Shown here piece by piece: positions 25,222-36,539 of a stretch of 64,000 bases of DNA. A program made the position numbers and the translations under genes. Position 1 is the first letter of the stretch, and each line of letters begins with the position of its first letter. The notes beneath the pieces are model-generated. The model worked only from the letters and a program-made list of their open reading frames with translations. It was not told where the DNA came from and ran no database searches. Origin of the DNA: Tenrec ecaudatus (lineage: Eukaryota > Chordata > Mammalia > Afrosoricida > Tenrecidae); contig NW_027459433.1 of the NCBI RefSeq assembly GCF_050624435.1, positions 496,001-560,000 on the forward strand, read 5' to 3'.

Positions 25222-25500
25222 TTTAAGTTTTATTGACATGTAACAATTCACATCAAACAATTCAATAGTTATTAAGAATTGTACAAAAAACTGTACAATT
25301 ACCACTACAATCAATTTTAGAACATTTTCTTATTTCTTGTACTCATTGTTATTAGCTTCCTGTTTCCCACCAACCACCCCTACAATCCCCACAAGAAACC
25401 ATTAAATCCAGTTCCTGGCACTACAGAACCAAAAAAATTAATTTTTCCATGATATTTTTCAAAGGACTGATACACGTACACATTTTTACCTATTTGTACG
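25222..25500 (-). mobile_element. Ancient L1 3' UTR remnant
   Basis: ttattgacatgtaacaattc, gtacaattaccactacaatc and tagaacattttcttatttct match, reversed, the 3' UTR of old mammalian L1 elements. Confidence 0.65.
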
Positions 25501-26299
25501 TAACAGTTTACCTAAGCAAATTGTGCTGCTTCTACTTCAGAACTTTTATTTACACATTACAAGATTAAAGTAAGAAAAAGCCAAGTTAACTAACTTGTCA
25601 ATGCAATGATACTATACTAATTTAATCTCCTTTAACCATTTGGTATTGTACAGTTTTGCACACTGATTGCTTTCTATTATTTCAAAAGACAAGTGTCCTA
25701 TTTGTTCACTGAGGTAAGAGAAAACCTGACATCATGGCCCGAAGAAGGTGGTCTTACATGATGTTTCTATTGTATGAGCACTCCGCTTCTAGGAGCACTT
25801 CCGAATCCTCACCACACTACTGTAGCTGGACATGGAGTCAGCAGTTTATTCATTCAACAAATATTTGCTATTTCCCCATCTATATTTTTTACTATACTTT
25901 AGGGTTTTTTCATATACAGAGGAAGTAGTTTCACCCTATAAAATGCACATCTTCTTAGACACTTGATATGGATCACATTTTAAAACCAGAAGAACAAAAG
26001 GAGTAAGTATCTACTTTAGCATTTTAAAGCAATTAGATGAATATAAAAAGGGTCCACCATGCTTTGTTCCACATAATGCACTAGGCCCTGAAAACAGGAA
26101 AAATGCACACCCTGTGCTGTTAGGTTTTTCTATCTGCTGTCACTCTATGGGTACCAGATTATGGTCTACATTGTACAAACTAAGCACAAATACACCTAAT
26201 ACCAAGTACTTAAAAACATACATCAAATGTCCTAAACAAAAATCACATTTATAGGTGGGTAAATAAAAAGATTTCTTTTGATATATAATTTAACCAGAC
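25501..26299. other. Unassigned intron 2 sequence
   Basis: No supported gene or named repeat. A few short open frames have no family resemblance. Confidence 0.35.
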
Positions 26300-28170
26300 A
26301 TTGCTTACAGTGATTGTTTTCTCAGAAGGACATCAGGAAGATGGGGGACAAATTTTTAAAACAAGAATTTACAAGTGTTATGAATACAAGAAAGTAGTTC
26401 AAAGTGGAACACATCCTGGCCCACCAAGCCCTGAGGACGATATTTCCACTCAGAGAAGTCAAAGCACAGAGAGGACCATATGGCCAGTCCACTATGAGAC
26501 ACGATGTACCTCACTGACCCATAGTGCTACCAGGGGACAACACTGGAAACACAGTGTGGGAACTGTGCCCAATCTGACCCCATCACACTGAGGCAAAACA
26601 CTAAGAGCCATGCAACAGAACAGCAAAGGAAGCAGAGCAAAGAAGTCTTGAGGGAGTACAAAAAATAGACTTTGGGGCCAGAGTGTGCCACCCCATCAGA
26701 CTCAACTGGAAAACACTCCTAAAGGTCAACAAACAGACCTTGAACTATTTACAGGCTTTTCTTTTTTTTTTTTTTTTGTCTTTTTTTGGTTTTCTTTTGT
26801 TGCTTCGTTTTGCTCTGTCTTGTTTTTTGTGCATATTATTATCTCTGCAATTCTATCTAGAAAAAATAGGCGGGATAAACAATCTGAAGGAGAAAACAAC
26901 GGACTGCTGGTTCTGGGGAGATATGGGAGCAGGGGAGGCGGGGGTGGGGGGAAAGGAAGTGGGTGTTAACAAACCTAGGGACAAGGGAACAATAAGTGAT
27001 TCAAAATCAATGGCCAGGAGGGTGCAGGAGGCCTGGTAGGGCTTGATCAAGAGCAGTATAACCTAGAGGAATTACTGAAATCCAAATGAAGACTGAGCAT
27101 GATAGTGGGACAAGAAGAAAGCAAAAGGAAATAGAGGAAAGAATTAGGAGTCAAAGAGTATTTAAAGGTCTAAATACAGGTGTGTACATGCCAATATTTA
27201 TATATGATGATGGAGAAGTAGATCTAATGTGCATGTATTTATAGGTTTAGTATTAAAGGACATTGGGACTCTACTCAAATACTCCCTCAATGCAAGAACA
27301 CTTTGTTCTATTAAATTGGCATTCCATGATGCTCACCTTCCCTACATGATTGCTGAAGACAAAACAGGTGCATAAGCAAATGTGAAAAAGAAAGCTGATG
27401 GTACCAGCTATCAAAAGATATGGCCTCTGGGATCTTAAAGGCTTGAAGATAGAGACCCACATGGATGAAGCACACTAACCTGTGTGATCACGAGGTATCT
27501 ATAGGAACAGGTACCAGTCATCAAAGAACAAAAAAAATCATCATTGTGAATGAGGGGGAGTGCGGAGTGGAGACTCAAAGTCCATCTGTAGGCAAGTAGA
27601 CATCCCTTTACAGCAGGGTCACAGGGAGGAGACGAGCCAGTCAGTGTGCAGTATAACACTGATGAAACACGCAACTTTCCTCTAGTTCTTTAATGCTTCC
27701 TCCCCCAATTATCATGATCTCAATTCTACCTTACAAATCCGGGTAGACCAGAGGCTGTACACTGATACAGATAAGAGCCGGAAACACAGGGAATCCAGGG
27801 CAGATAAACCCTTCAGGATCAATGAGTGCAGCAATACCAGGAGGGTAAGGGGAAGGTGGGGGAGAAAAGAGGAACCAATGATCCACATATAACCCCCTCC
27901 CTGGGGGTGGAAAACAGAAAAGTGGGTGAAGGGAGATATTGGACAGTGTAAGACATGAAAAAAATTTTTATAAATTATCAAAGTTTTGTGAGGTAGGGAG
28001 GGAGGGAGAAGAAGGGTAAAAAATGAGCGGATACCAAAGACTCAAGAAGAAAGAAAATGTTTTGAGAATGATGATGGCAACAAATGTGCTTGACATAATA
28101 GATGGATTTATGGATTGTGCAAAGAGTTAGTTATACAAGCCCCCAATAAAATGATTTAATAAAATAAATA
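26300..28170 (+). mobile_element. L1 with leader-like start and full young-type 3' UTR, no ORFs
   Basis: Starts with a gaagatgggggacaa-type leader, has a T-rich tract (26,760-26,830), a G-rich tract at 26,930-26,960, then the ordered 3' UTR blocks (tcatgatagtgggacaaga, conserved core 27,340-27,490, purine tract near 27,985-28,010) and a tail at 28,150-28,205. No ORF1 or ORF2 sequence is present, so it is an internally deleted L1. Short open frames here are noise. Confidence 0.7.
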
Positions 28171-28204
28171 AACCTAACCAAACTCACTACCAAAAAAAAA
28201 AAAA

Positions 28205-29620
28205 ATTTCCTGTATCCATTGCTGGTAGGAATGTAAAATGGTATCGCTAATGTAGGTAGTAGTGTCGCAGCTCAACAAAAATCTGATCTACTACACCCAG
28301 ATTTGAAAAGACATGCAAACAGACTTGTACACCAACATTCCTTGCTATACTATTTGCAATGGGTGAAGATAAGAACCACCTAATGCCCATGAATAGGAAA
28401 ATGTGATATATACGTGTACACACTACTGCTGCTGCTGATGTTGTTACTCAGCCAATCGTAGAAATGAAGAATTGGCACAATCTACAATATGGATGGGACT
28501 CGATGTCATTAAACTAGTGAAAGAAGTCAACCACAGCACGGGACTTGGTTTCAATCTCTTGCCACCAAGAACAGTGGCCCAGAACTACCAGTCTGTTTTA
28601 ATGCTTCTTTGCTTTTTATGGCAGGTGTGGCTCTGCTGTTGTAAATATTATTGGAACGTTTGCCCTATCACCAACTCCTGTTGTTTCTGTAAATAGTGCT
28701 CAGTCACTTAAAGGTTTAATTTACACAAGTCAACAATTCATGTATTGCAGTTCACAGCTGGCCCATACTTGTATAATTTCCCTTTCTCGACAATGTTCTA
28801 AATTCTGTAACATTGGCTAAACTAATGACACCATCAAAGTGTACCGGCTACACATTAGACTCCTAAGTGAAACATCAGCAGTTTAAAGTCACCAGCCAAG
28901 TCTGTGGGGGAAGGATGAGGCTTTTTACTCCTGTGATGATGTGCAGGCTGGGAGACTCACAGGACAGTTCTACCCTGCCCTATGAAGTTGTCATGAGTCA
29001 GCAAGGGGATGATAATTGATATTGTTCTGTAACATAAAATGACAATGATGTCTCTTAGGTGAACCAGAGTCATTTATAAACCATGAGTGGATTTTAGGCT
29101 TGTACTTAATTCTAGTCCCAATCTAAGAACAGCTAGTTCTTATGACATGGTCCTGCTTGGTGGTTGCCCTCATGAAGAAATCACTGAAGATATGAGTCTA
29201 CAGCAAAATGTGGTGAAGAACCTAGATGGTGCCCAGCTATTAGAAAAAATAGTATTGGGGATTTTAAAGGTTTGTTTTCAAACAAGCAGCCATCTAAGTG
29301 GGGTGTCACATGGAAGGAGCCCATCAGCCTGTGTGAACATAATCCAAATCTAAAGGCTGGAATGATATCAAAGCTTAAATTGTGAACAATTGGTTTGTAG
29401 AAGGCTATGGTTGTCAGTGGAAGCCCAAAATCCATTTAGAGGGTCCACAAAGAGATCAAGCCTCTTGTGAATTCCCTCTCGTTATAGCTGAGGGATGTGA
29501 AGAGCTCTATTATCAGACACTGTAAATCAATATGTCAGACATAGATCAAAATGCAGTATATCTTATTTGATTTTCCTTTGGACCCATTTTAAAGCTGTTT
29601 CAATTAAAAAAAAAAGTGAA
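28205..29620 (+). mobile_element. Older L1: ORF2 end plus older-type 3' UTR
   Basis: attgctggtaggaatgtaaa, cttgtacaccaacattcctt and gtgaaagaagtcaaccacag are the well-known end of ORF2 and start of the L1 3' UTR. The older 3' UTR follows, including a diverged copy of the conserved core (29,170-29,345). An AfroSINE interrupts it at about 28,870-29,010. It ends in an A-run at 29,607-29,616. Confidence 0.75.
28870..29010 (-). mobile_element. AfroSINE inside older L1
   Basis: agtttaaagtcaccagccaa to ttgtcatgagtcagcaaggg, reversed SINE body with degraded ends. Confidence 0.7.
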
Positions 29621-29774
29621 GGGAAAACACTCATGAAGCAAACCCTTGGAGCCTCACTGTGACCATGGACGAGGGGTGGAGGGCCTCGCTAGCATGCAGA
29701 GCGCAGTGGATTCCTGCGGATGCGGTTAGGTTCAAACTCAGCACCCCACCATTTGCTCTCCCTTATGAGCCATC

Positions 29775-30075
29775 TAAATGTGTTCTAGTTCTTAAGATAC
29801 TTGTAGCTTTCTTTTGACTGAGGTTTTTGTTTTACTTTCATAGTCTTGTTAGTGTTGTTTTTATTGTTTTCACTGTTTTTCTGTATATAAAATCCAAGAT
29901 AGGTGAATCAGAGGCAGTAACTGGATTCATGGTTCCTTGGGGCAGGGCAGGGGAGGTGGGGAGGAAATGGGGAGCTAATAACAATGAGTCCAAGAATGAA
30001 GAAAATATCTAAACCTGATTATGGTGATGATTCTACAACGATATGTGAATTATATACCAATAAACTGTTAAAAAG
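29775..30075 (+). mobile_element. Older-type L1 3' end
   Basis: cttttgactgaggtttttg, tgtatataaaatccaag and tgaattatataccaataaac match the same end at 18.2-18.7 kb. Confidence 0.6.
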
Positions 30076-30084
30076 TCCATCGCA

Positions 30085-30350
30085 AATTATATAATTAAAT
30101 GGTTCAATCATATTAAGAAGAGTTGTACAATCATTACCACAATCGAATTTAGAACATTTTCTTCCTTCTTGTACTCACTGTTATTATTGTACTCACTTCC
30201 TTCAAACCGCCCCGGCCACAACTCAGGAACCATTAATCTAGATATTGTCTCAATAGATATACCTACCCTAGATTTCATATACACTAAAACATTTAAAAAC
30301 AGCAAAAAACCTACTAAAAATAACAAAGTAAAACAAAAGTATCCCAACTG
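30085..30350 (-). mobile_element. Older-type L1 3' end, inverted partner
   Basis: Reversed L1 terminus (acaatcgaatttagaacatt ... ccctagatttcatatacact). It faces the plus-strand end at 29,775-30,075, giving an imperfect inverted pair. Confidence 0.55.
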
Positions 30351-30399
30351 AAAAGATAGAAAATATAAAAAACTAAAATCAATTTAAAATGGGTCAAAA

Positions 30400-30990
30400 A
30401 GGAGATCAATGGCTATGGTGCTAAATTTTAAAGGAATTGCATCTGCAATAATCCACTTTCCAATGCACTCTGCATAACAGCAAGGCTAACCACAACACTT
30501 GTCTATGCTCAGAGAGGACTCACAGAGCTTTATCCATACATATTTCCCCTGCACTTTGTTTTTACTGAAGTAAAATGGGTCAAAACAGAGGTCAAATGAT
30601 ATCATGCTTTATTGTAATCATCTCTATAACACTCTCTGTCTGATAGCAAGACTACTGACATCCTTCAACTGAGTCAGAGAGGATTCACCGGAATCTTAAA
30701 CCACTTGTGTGGAACTTGCAAATGATTTTGGATTTCCACTGTCATCCATATCCTTCTGCAAATCAGGTGTTCACAATTTAAGCTCTAATACTATTCCCTC
30801 CTTCATATTTGAGTTTTAATTATTCACACTCCTCTGGTCACAAAGGCTGATGTGCTTCTTCCATGTGGACTTAGGTGATATTTCACTCAGAAGGCTGCTT
30901 GTTGAAAAATAAGACCCCCATGCGCCATTCTTTCTAAAAATCATACCATCTAAATTTCTTTACTACACTTTGCTATAGCATCCATATCTT
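30400..30990 (-). mobile_element. Older-type L1 3' UTR, minus strand
   Basis: atttccactgtcatcc, tcaggtgttcacaatttaag and ggctgatgtgcttcttccat match, reversed, the older 3' UTR including the conserved core (30,830-30,990). Confidence 0.6.
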
Positions 30991-32100
30991 CAGTGAGCAT
31001 CAAAAAGGGCCAAGTCACAAGAACTAATTCTCATATTGGGCTAGAATTAAATGCAAGTCTAAATCCCATTCATGTTATCTATGGTTTACGTACATCTCTG
31101 GTTAATCTTAAGAGACATCATTGTAATTTTATATTAGAGAACATTATCAATCACCCCCAGGGGCACATGGCAATTCTATTGATAGTGTGAACTTTTTGAT
31201 TAAAGAATCTATAAACGAATGCTGATCAAAAGGGAAAAATTCAAAATTGAATTTCAAATTACCAAGAACTCTAGACTTTCTAGAGCCACGTAAACTGGAA
31301 AAACCCAAGTCCTAAAATAATCCTTAAACCAAAAATATCCTGCAAAGTGGGTCACTCCACAAAGAGGTGGGATATGGGATAAGACCATCCACCTGAGGGT
31401 CTACACCAAGACAAGGCTGGGGCAAATCCCCACAGAAATGAAAGAACCTTGCCAGGAAATCAAGTTTAGGCCAGGGGAGAGGAACATCACTGATAGTTCT
31501 GTTGGCGAGCATGGTAGGTGATTGGGGAGAAATATCCTCACATTGGGAAGGTGTGCTAAACAATGATTGTAGGGAACCTATAGGGACAGATTTTATGTTC
31601 CTGGGTAAACACTACAAATATGTCTCTAGCCAAAGCTCAATAAAACATGCCATGGACTAAACACCAAGATGTCACTGGATGCTGACCTTGTGGTACGGTA
31701 AACCTTGTGGTCAGCATGGCATCACTCGGGCTACACAAGCGCTTAACACAGAGGCCCAGCAGAATGAACTGAGCCTGGCCTCAAAGGTGCCTGTACCCTT
31801 GGACTGAGGACTGGGGTGCTTAGATAGAAGAGGAAGCAGAGTGGCTGCCCTGGACCTGTGGAAGTGATGGTCATTGGACCTTGGGGGGAACCCCATTTGG
31901 TTGGAGTCCATCAAAAGGGACTCAGAATCACCATATATTTAGTACCTTGATGCTCCCCTCTCAGTGATATGACTGGCTTTGATCTGTTGGGCAGGGATTT
32001 AAACTTGGAAGAATTGATCCAGGATGTTTCCCCTGGCATCGATCCCCCCTGCTTAGGGTAAACAGAATTCAACTGAATATGAGATCTAACTGTGTGGAGC
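30991..32100. other. Unassigned intron 2 sequence
   Basis: 31,320-31,960 is moderately GC-rich and may be an upstream part of an older L1 or another repeat (gaccttgtggtacggtaaac is repeated in part as accttgtggtcagcatgg). I could not name it, and no gene is supported. Confidence 0.35.
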
Positions 32101-33600
32101 AACAACTCATGGGTTTCGGCTCAAGTTAGAACTGTACTTGCAGACTCCTCAAACCTACAGCAGAATGATGTGTCATCGGAAAACTTGATGGTGTTGCCAG
32201 TGCAATCATCTTATACTCCAGGGGCAATGATTGACAATGTGTTACTTTTCTGTTTCTTTGGGTTTTTTCCCTGCCTTTCATTTGCTTGTTTTGTTTGTGT
32301 TTCTCTTTAGTTGTCTGCTAGTTGTTTTGCTGCTGTTGGTGGGGTAGTTGGTCTTACAGGGTATTAATTTGTCATAGTATGGCTGTCAAAGTAAACCCGA
32401 GCTATGCATATCCCAGGGACAAGCAGATGGATTCTGGCCCCAATTTAACTTTAGTCCCAATCCAAAGACAGTTAGTTTGGATAACATGGCCTTGCCCACC
32501 TCATGTAATGATCACTGAAGATAAGGGTGCTATAGCTAAGTGTGGTGAAGAAAACAAATGGTGCTCACTATCAATCGGAATAGTGTGTGGAGTCTTAAAT
32601 TCAAACAAGTAGTCATCTAAACGAGGAGTGAACTATGTCCACAAAGAAGAAGCACACCAGCTTGCGTGACCCAAAGGCACGCAAAACAAAATTCAAAAAT
32701 GACAAAGGGAAAAGTATCAGAGCCCAAATTTCGAAGACCCAATTTATAGAATGCTATAGAAGATAGGGGGGCCCCAAACCCATCTGCAGAGTATCTAGTC
32801 AGATTAAGCCACCAGCAGATCCCCTCTAGTCACAGGAAAGTGTCTCGAACAGCTTTTCTATCAGATAGAGATCATTGTAAGTGTGATTATGCTGGAATGA
32901 ACTGGATACATGGTCAGATGACCTCCCTTCTAACCTGAACTTGTTCTTGGTCAGTGGTTTTCAACCTTCCTAATATACATTTACTACAGTCCCTCATATT
33001 GTGGTGACCCCCCCAACCATAAAATTATTTTTGTTGCTACTTCATAACTGTAATTTTGCTACTGTTATGAATCGTCATGTAAAACCTGATAAGCAGGAAG
33101 TATTTTCATTGTTACAATTTGAACACAATTAAAGCAGAGTGATTAATCACAAAAACATTTTCTATTGTGAAAGACTAATTTCTAACTACAAATGAAATTA
33201 ATTTTGTTGTAAAGCATAGTGTAGCATGGGTAACAGTTTTCACGCCAGTTACTCGTATGTGGGCATATCTGCATATGGGCAGCCCTGCCTAGAGACAGCT
33301 AGAGGAACAGTGTCTTGGTTCCTAAGACCATTGGAAATGTGTTTTCAGGTCTTAGGTGACTCCTGTGAAAGGGTTGTTTGACCGCCAACGGGTCGTAACC
33401 AACAGGTTGACAACTGCTGTTTAGGTGAGAGCATTTCTTGCTTGTTCTAAGACAAGGTGGTCTTTTCTTTCTTACTCATTATTTGTAATTTTATCTCTAA
33501 AGAATTGATTGTGTTAATGATTATGTAAGTCTTCTTGATATGACTGAACTATTGAATTGTGTGATATATGTGGATTAAGTACCAATAAAACTGTTTTAAA
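32101..33600 (+). mobile_element. Older-type L1 3' UTR split by a SPIN MITE
   Basis: 32,101-32,951 and 33,420-33,600 are parts of one older-type 3' UTR. It contains the conserved core at 32,515-32,690 and ends tgtggattaagtaccaataa aactg plus A's. The short SPIN at 32,952-33,419 separates the parts. Confidence 0.65.
32952..33419 (-). mobile_element. Short non-autonomous SPIN (hAT MITE)
   Basis: Ends cagtggttttcaaccttcct and, reversed, cagcagttgtcaacctgttg match the ends of the long SPIN at 19.3-23.0 kb. The inner parts match its two termini, with the transposase region missing. It interrupts an older L1 3' UTR, which resumes at 33,420. Its orientation is opposite to the long element. Confidence 0.85.
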
Positions 33601-33603
33601 AAA

Positions 33604-33695
33604 GGCTCAGAAACCCACACAGGCAGTCTATCCTGTCCCATAGAGTCACTATGAGTCGGCATTGACTCAATGGCAGTGAGCTTGGTTTGTTTTTT
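33604..33695 (-). mobile_element. AfroSINE 5' half
   Basis: tctatcctgtcccatagagt, cactatgagtcggcattgac: reversed 5' half of the SINE. Confidence 0.8.
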
Positions 33696-33865
33696 GACCA
33701 AATCACAGGGCACTATTACTTTGTCTTACAGCTCAAATTCTTCACTGTGCCAAATCCCAGGCTGAACTTTTACTATCTGTAAATCTAGAAACCTTTTGAG
33801 CTTTCTGCAGCACTAGTTCTGTATAAACTCCACTCCAACTATGAATAATCTCTACTGCGCCGATA

Positions 33866-34060
33866 CTCAAACCAAACTCTGCCAGTGAGTTGATTTCCAC
33901 CCAAAGCAGTTCTGCCCATAGGACAGGGTAGAACTGCCCCTCTGGATTTTTAAGACTGTCACTTTATAGGAGTAGAAAGCTTCATCTTTCCTCCTCAGAG
34001 TAGCTGATGGTTCCAAACAGCTGATCTTGCAGTCAGCAGCCCAACATGTAGCTATCATGT
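33866..34060 (+). mobile_element. AfroSINE
   Basis: cataggacagggtagaactg to cagcagcccaacatgtagct, nearly full length. Confidence 0.85.
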
Positions 34061-34434
34061 TGTCTATTGTCTATACTGCCTACTATATATTGTCTATTCT
34101 CTTTACTCAATGCATTAAAACATCTATTAATTTTTTTAAAAAGTAAAATGTATGTATTCCACTTTGTTAGTGCTTTTATTCACTTGTATCTCAATTTGGG
34201 TCTATCCTAATTCCGTCATATCAACCAACAAATATGCATTAAAGCACCCAAAATGCAGATATAACAATAAGCAATATTAAGTCCTTTAGAGCTGGGCTAA
34301 ATTATATAGTTAGAATATAATCAGGTGCACAGAGATTAAAAAAAACCCAAATATGATGCAAAATCAACTAGCTAATATTATTTCTAATTAATTCTTAACT
34401 CTGATAACTTAAAAAAAATCTTATGAAAACTTAC
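34061..34434. other. Unassigned intron 2 sequence
   Basis: AT-rich sequence next to exon 2 with short tgtctattgtctat repeats at 34,058-34,100. No gene seen. Confidence 0.4.
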
Positions 34435-34499
34435 ACATCGGATTGGTTTTGTTCATATAAAGCCTTCATCTCCTCCAGAATTTGTCTGAATCCATCCTC
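34435..34499 (-). pseudogene. GINS1: GINS1-like exon 2
   Basis: The 65-base exon lies between acceptor tattccag and donor GTgtaagt. It encodes [20 protein letters not shown] then D, with two bases of a valine codon at the end (phase 2). The human segment is [20 protein letters not shown] then DV. Both splice sites are canonical and no frame change is seen. Confidence 0.9.
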
Positions 34500-35245
34500 C
34501 TGGAATATATAAACTGCTTTTGATATATATCCATGGATTCCCCAATGCATTCAATTAATCCCCTAAGTCTATCTGTACTACATTTATCCTCAATTTATAT
34601 ATATAATTTATTTAAAATCCATAGCCATTGCATAAATTCTGGCTATTTATGTACCTATATCAAAAATAAAGGCTTAATCGAGCATGAAAGTACACATTTT
34701 CACTGCAAAAACAACAAATACAAGTTTTAAAATATTTCTCCCAATTTTTTCCCCCAAAGACACAGTTTTGGTTTGTACTGCAAGAAAAGAAAGGCCAAAG
34801 GAATTTTTCCTACCATCTACCTTAAGATAGAAATTTTTCACTTAGACAAATAAAATGTTTTAATTCTAAAATTCATAAATATTAATAAGATAGTTGACCA
34901 TTTGAAAAGAAGTGACATCACATATTCTTTCAGCCAAAATACAGTCTTGGGTTCAACCAACCCTGTAGCCAATTATATGTTGAAAATATTTGATGATGAT
35001 GAATAGCCTTGTTTACTCTTGATGTCATTTATTACCCATTTCATCTCCACAATTCTAAAAGTTACAAGTCCTGCTAGTCTTCAATCACTTAAAAAACTCA
35101 TTTATCAATATCTGTAGAATTGAGTTTCAATCATCCACATTTCTCACCACTAGCTCATCTCTCTGCCTCCATTAGTTCTTCTCTTCTGATGCATTTTCCA
35201 TATTGCCAATAACCAAAACCACTTCCATTAAGTACATTTTGATTA
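34500..35245. other. Unassigned intron 1 sequence
   Basis: No named repeat or gene recognised apart from the polypyrimidine tract of the exon 2 acceptor region. Confidence 0.4.
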
Positions 35246-35392
35246 AATGACCCTATAGGACGGAGAAAATTGCTCCCTATGGTTTACACAGCTGTAAATC
35301 TTTACAGAAGCGGCTATCTTTCTCCCTTAGAATGGCTGGTGTGTTTGAATTGCTGACCATTAGGCTAGCAGCCCAATGCATAACTCCAGGCC
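35246..35392 (+). mobile_element. AfroSINE
   Basis: gaccctataggacggagaaa to ggctagcagcccaatgcata. Confidence 0.8.
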
Positions 35393-35769
35393 TCATTTTA
35401 CTGCCAATAAGTACTCCAAAATATAAAAACATCGCGCCACACCCCTACCTGAAAACCTCTACCTGATTCCAAATGCCTGTGGAATAATGCCGAAGTTTTT
35501 CTAATCCTAGAACCCACCATTGACATCTCCATACATAATCTTTCCAGTTGTGATCATGAGTCTTAAGCCATTGTTTATCACCTGCCTGTGTGAGGGCTAA
35601 TACTTCATACAAGGCTCGAACACCCACTCCCAACCCCCCAGTAGCATTTCTCTTTATGCTCCCATCTACGCAACACCAGTTTCACTTACCACATTGCATT
35701 CTATTCACTTGTGTTTCTTGGTCCTCTCACTGACATCTATCTAGTTGCTGCCCTATGATTGTTTACTAC

Positions 35770-35990
35770 GATGCTTAAACGTACAGGCTCTTGAGCCAGA
35801 CTTCCAGGGTTCAAGCTCTAGCTCTGCTCTTTACTGGCTATATCACCACTGACAAATCTCCTAACTTCAATTCTCCACTCACATGTTTGAGGTGGGGGGA
35901 GACAGCTCAGATCTCACACAATGATGAGGAGAGACAATTGCAAGCTAAGTGCTGAACATCATTCCTACTTCCATGGTATTGTAGTGGACA
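35770..35990 (+). mobile_element. MIR SINE relic
   Basis: ggctcttgagccagacttcc, gggttcaagctctagctctg, ttactggctatatcacc is the MIR core order. Confidence 0.8.
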
Positions 35991-36049
35991 AATAATCATA
36001 ATAGTAACAATACGACTGTTAGCACTATTATTATTTCTTGTAGAAACAG

Positions 36050-36218
36050 CATACAGGGACTCAGCCCTGGGTGTGTCAGGTACAGTTCCTCACTACACCA
36101 AGAGCTCTGTACCATCATCATGCCCATTTTTGTTGGTGAGAACACTGGACGCACAGAAAGCCTGAGTCCACAGTGATCGAACAGAGTATGAATCTCAGTC
36201 TGGCACCAGAGGCCTACT
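36050..36218 (+). mobile_element. MIR SINE relic
   Basis: catcatgcccatttttgttg, cgcacagaaagcctgagtcc and aatctcagtctggcaccaga match a MIR 3' part. Confidence 0.65.
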
Positions 36219-36289
36219 TCATCATCACATTTTGCTCACTGAGTGCGTGCGCGCACACTAACGCGCATAAAACGCTAGATCCAATAAAA

Positions 36290-36385
36290 ACGACTGGTTC
36301 TGTGGGTTTCTGAGGCTGTCAATCTTTAAAAGAACAGAAAGCTTCCAGCTTTCTTCGGCAGAATGGAGGTGGATTCAAATTTACT
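36290..36385 (+). mobile_element. AfroSINE fragment
   Basis: ctgtgggtttctgaggctgt and cttcggcagaatggaggtgg: SINE middle and 3' part, just upstream of the CpG-rich region in plus-strand order. Confidence 0.7.
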
Positions 36386-36539
36386 TTAGTTCGTATTGGC
36401 TAAGCAAAGGAAAAGCAACAAAGCTAAAAATCAAGCAAAACGGAAGGAAGTAGACTTTGAGGAAGCGCAATTGCTGAGTTGTACAGTAACTTCCTTCTTT
36501 CTCCCACAGTAACCTTTTGTTATGCTGTTACTTTCCCTT

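Noticed and set aside
29630-29770. Possible further AfroSINE
   Set aside because: Only scattered similarity (ggttaggttcaaactcagca); not enough ordered blocks to support it.
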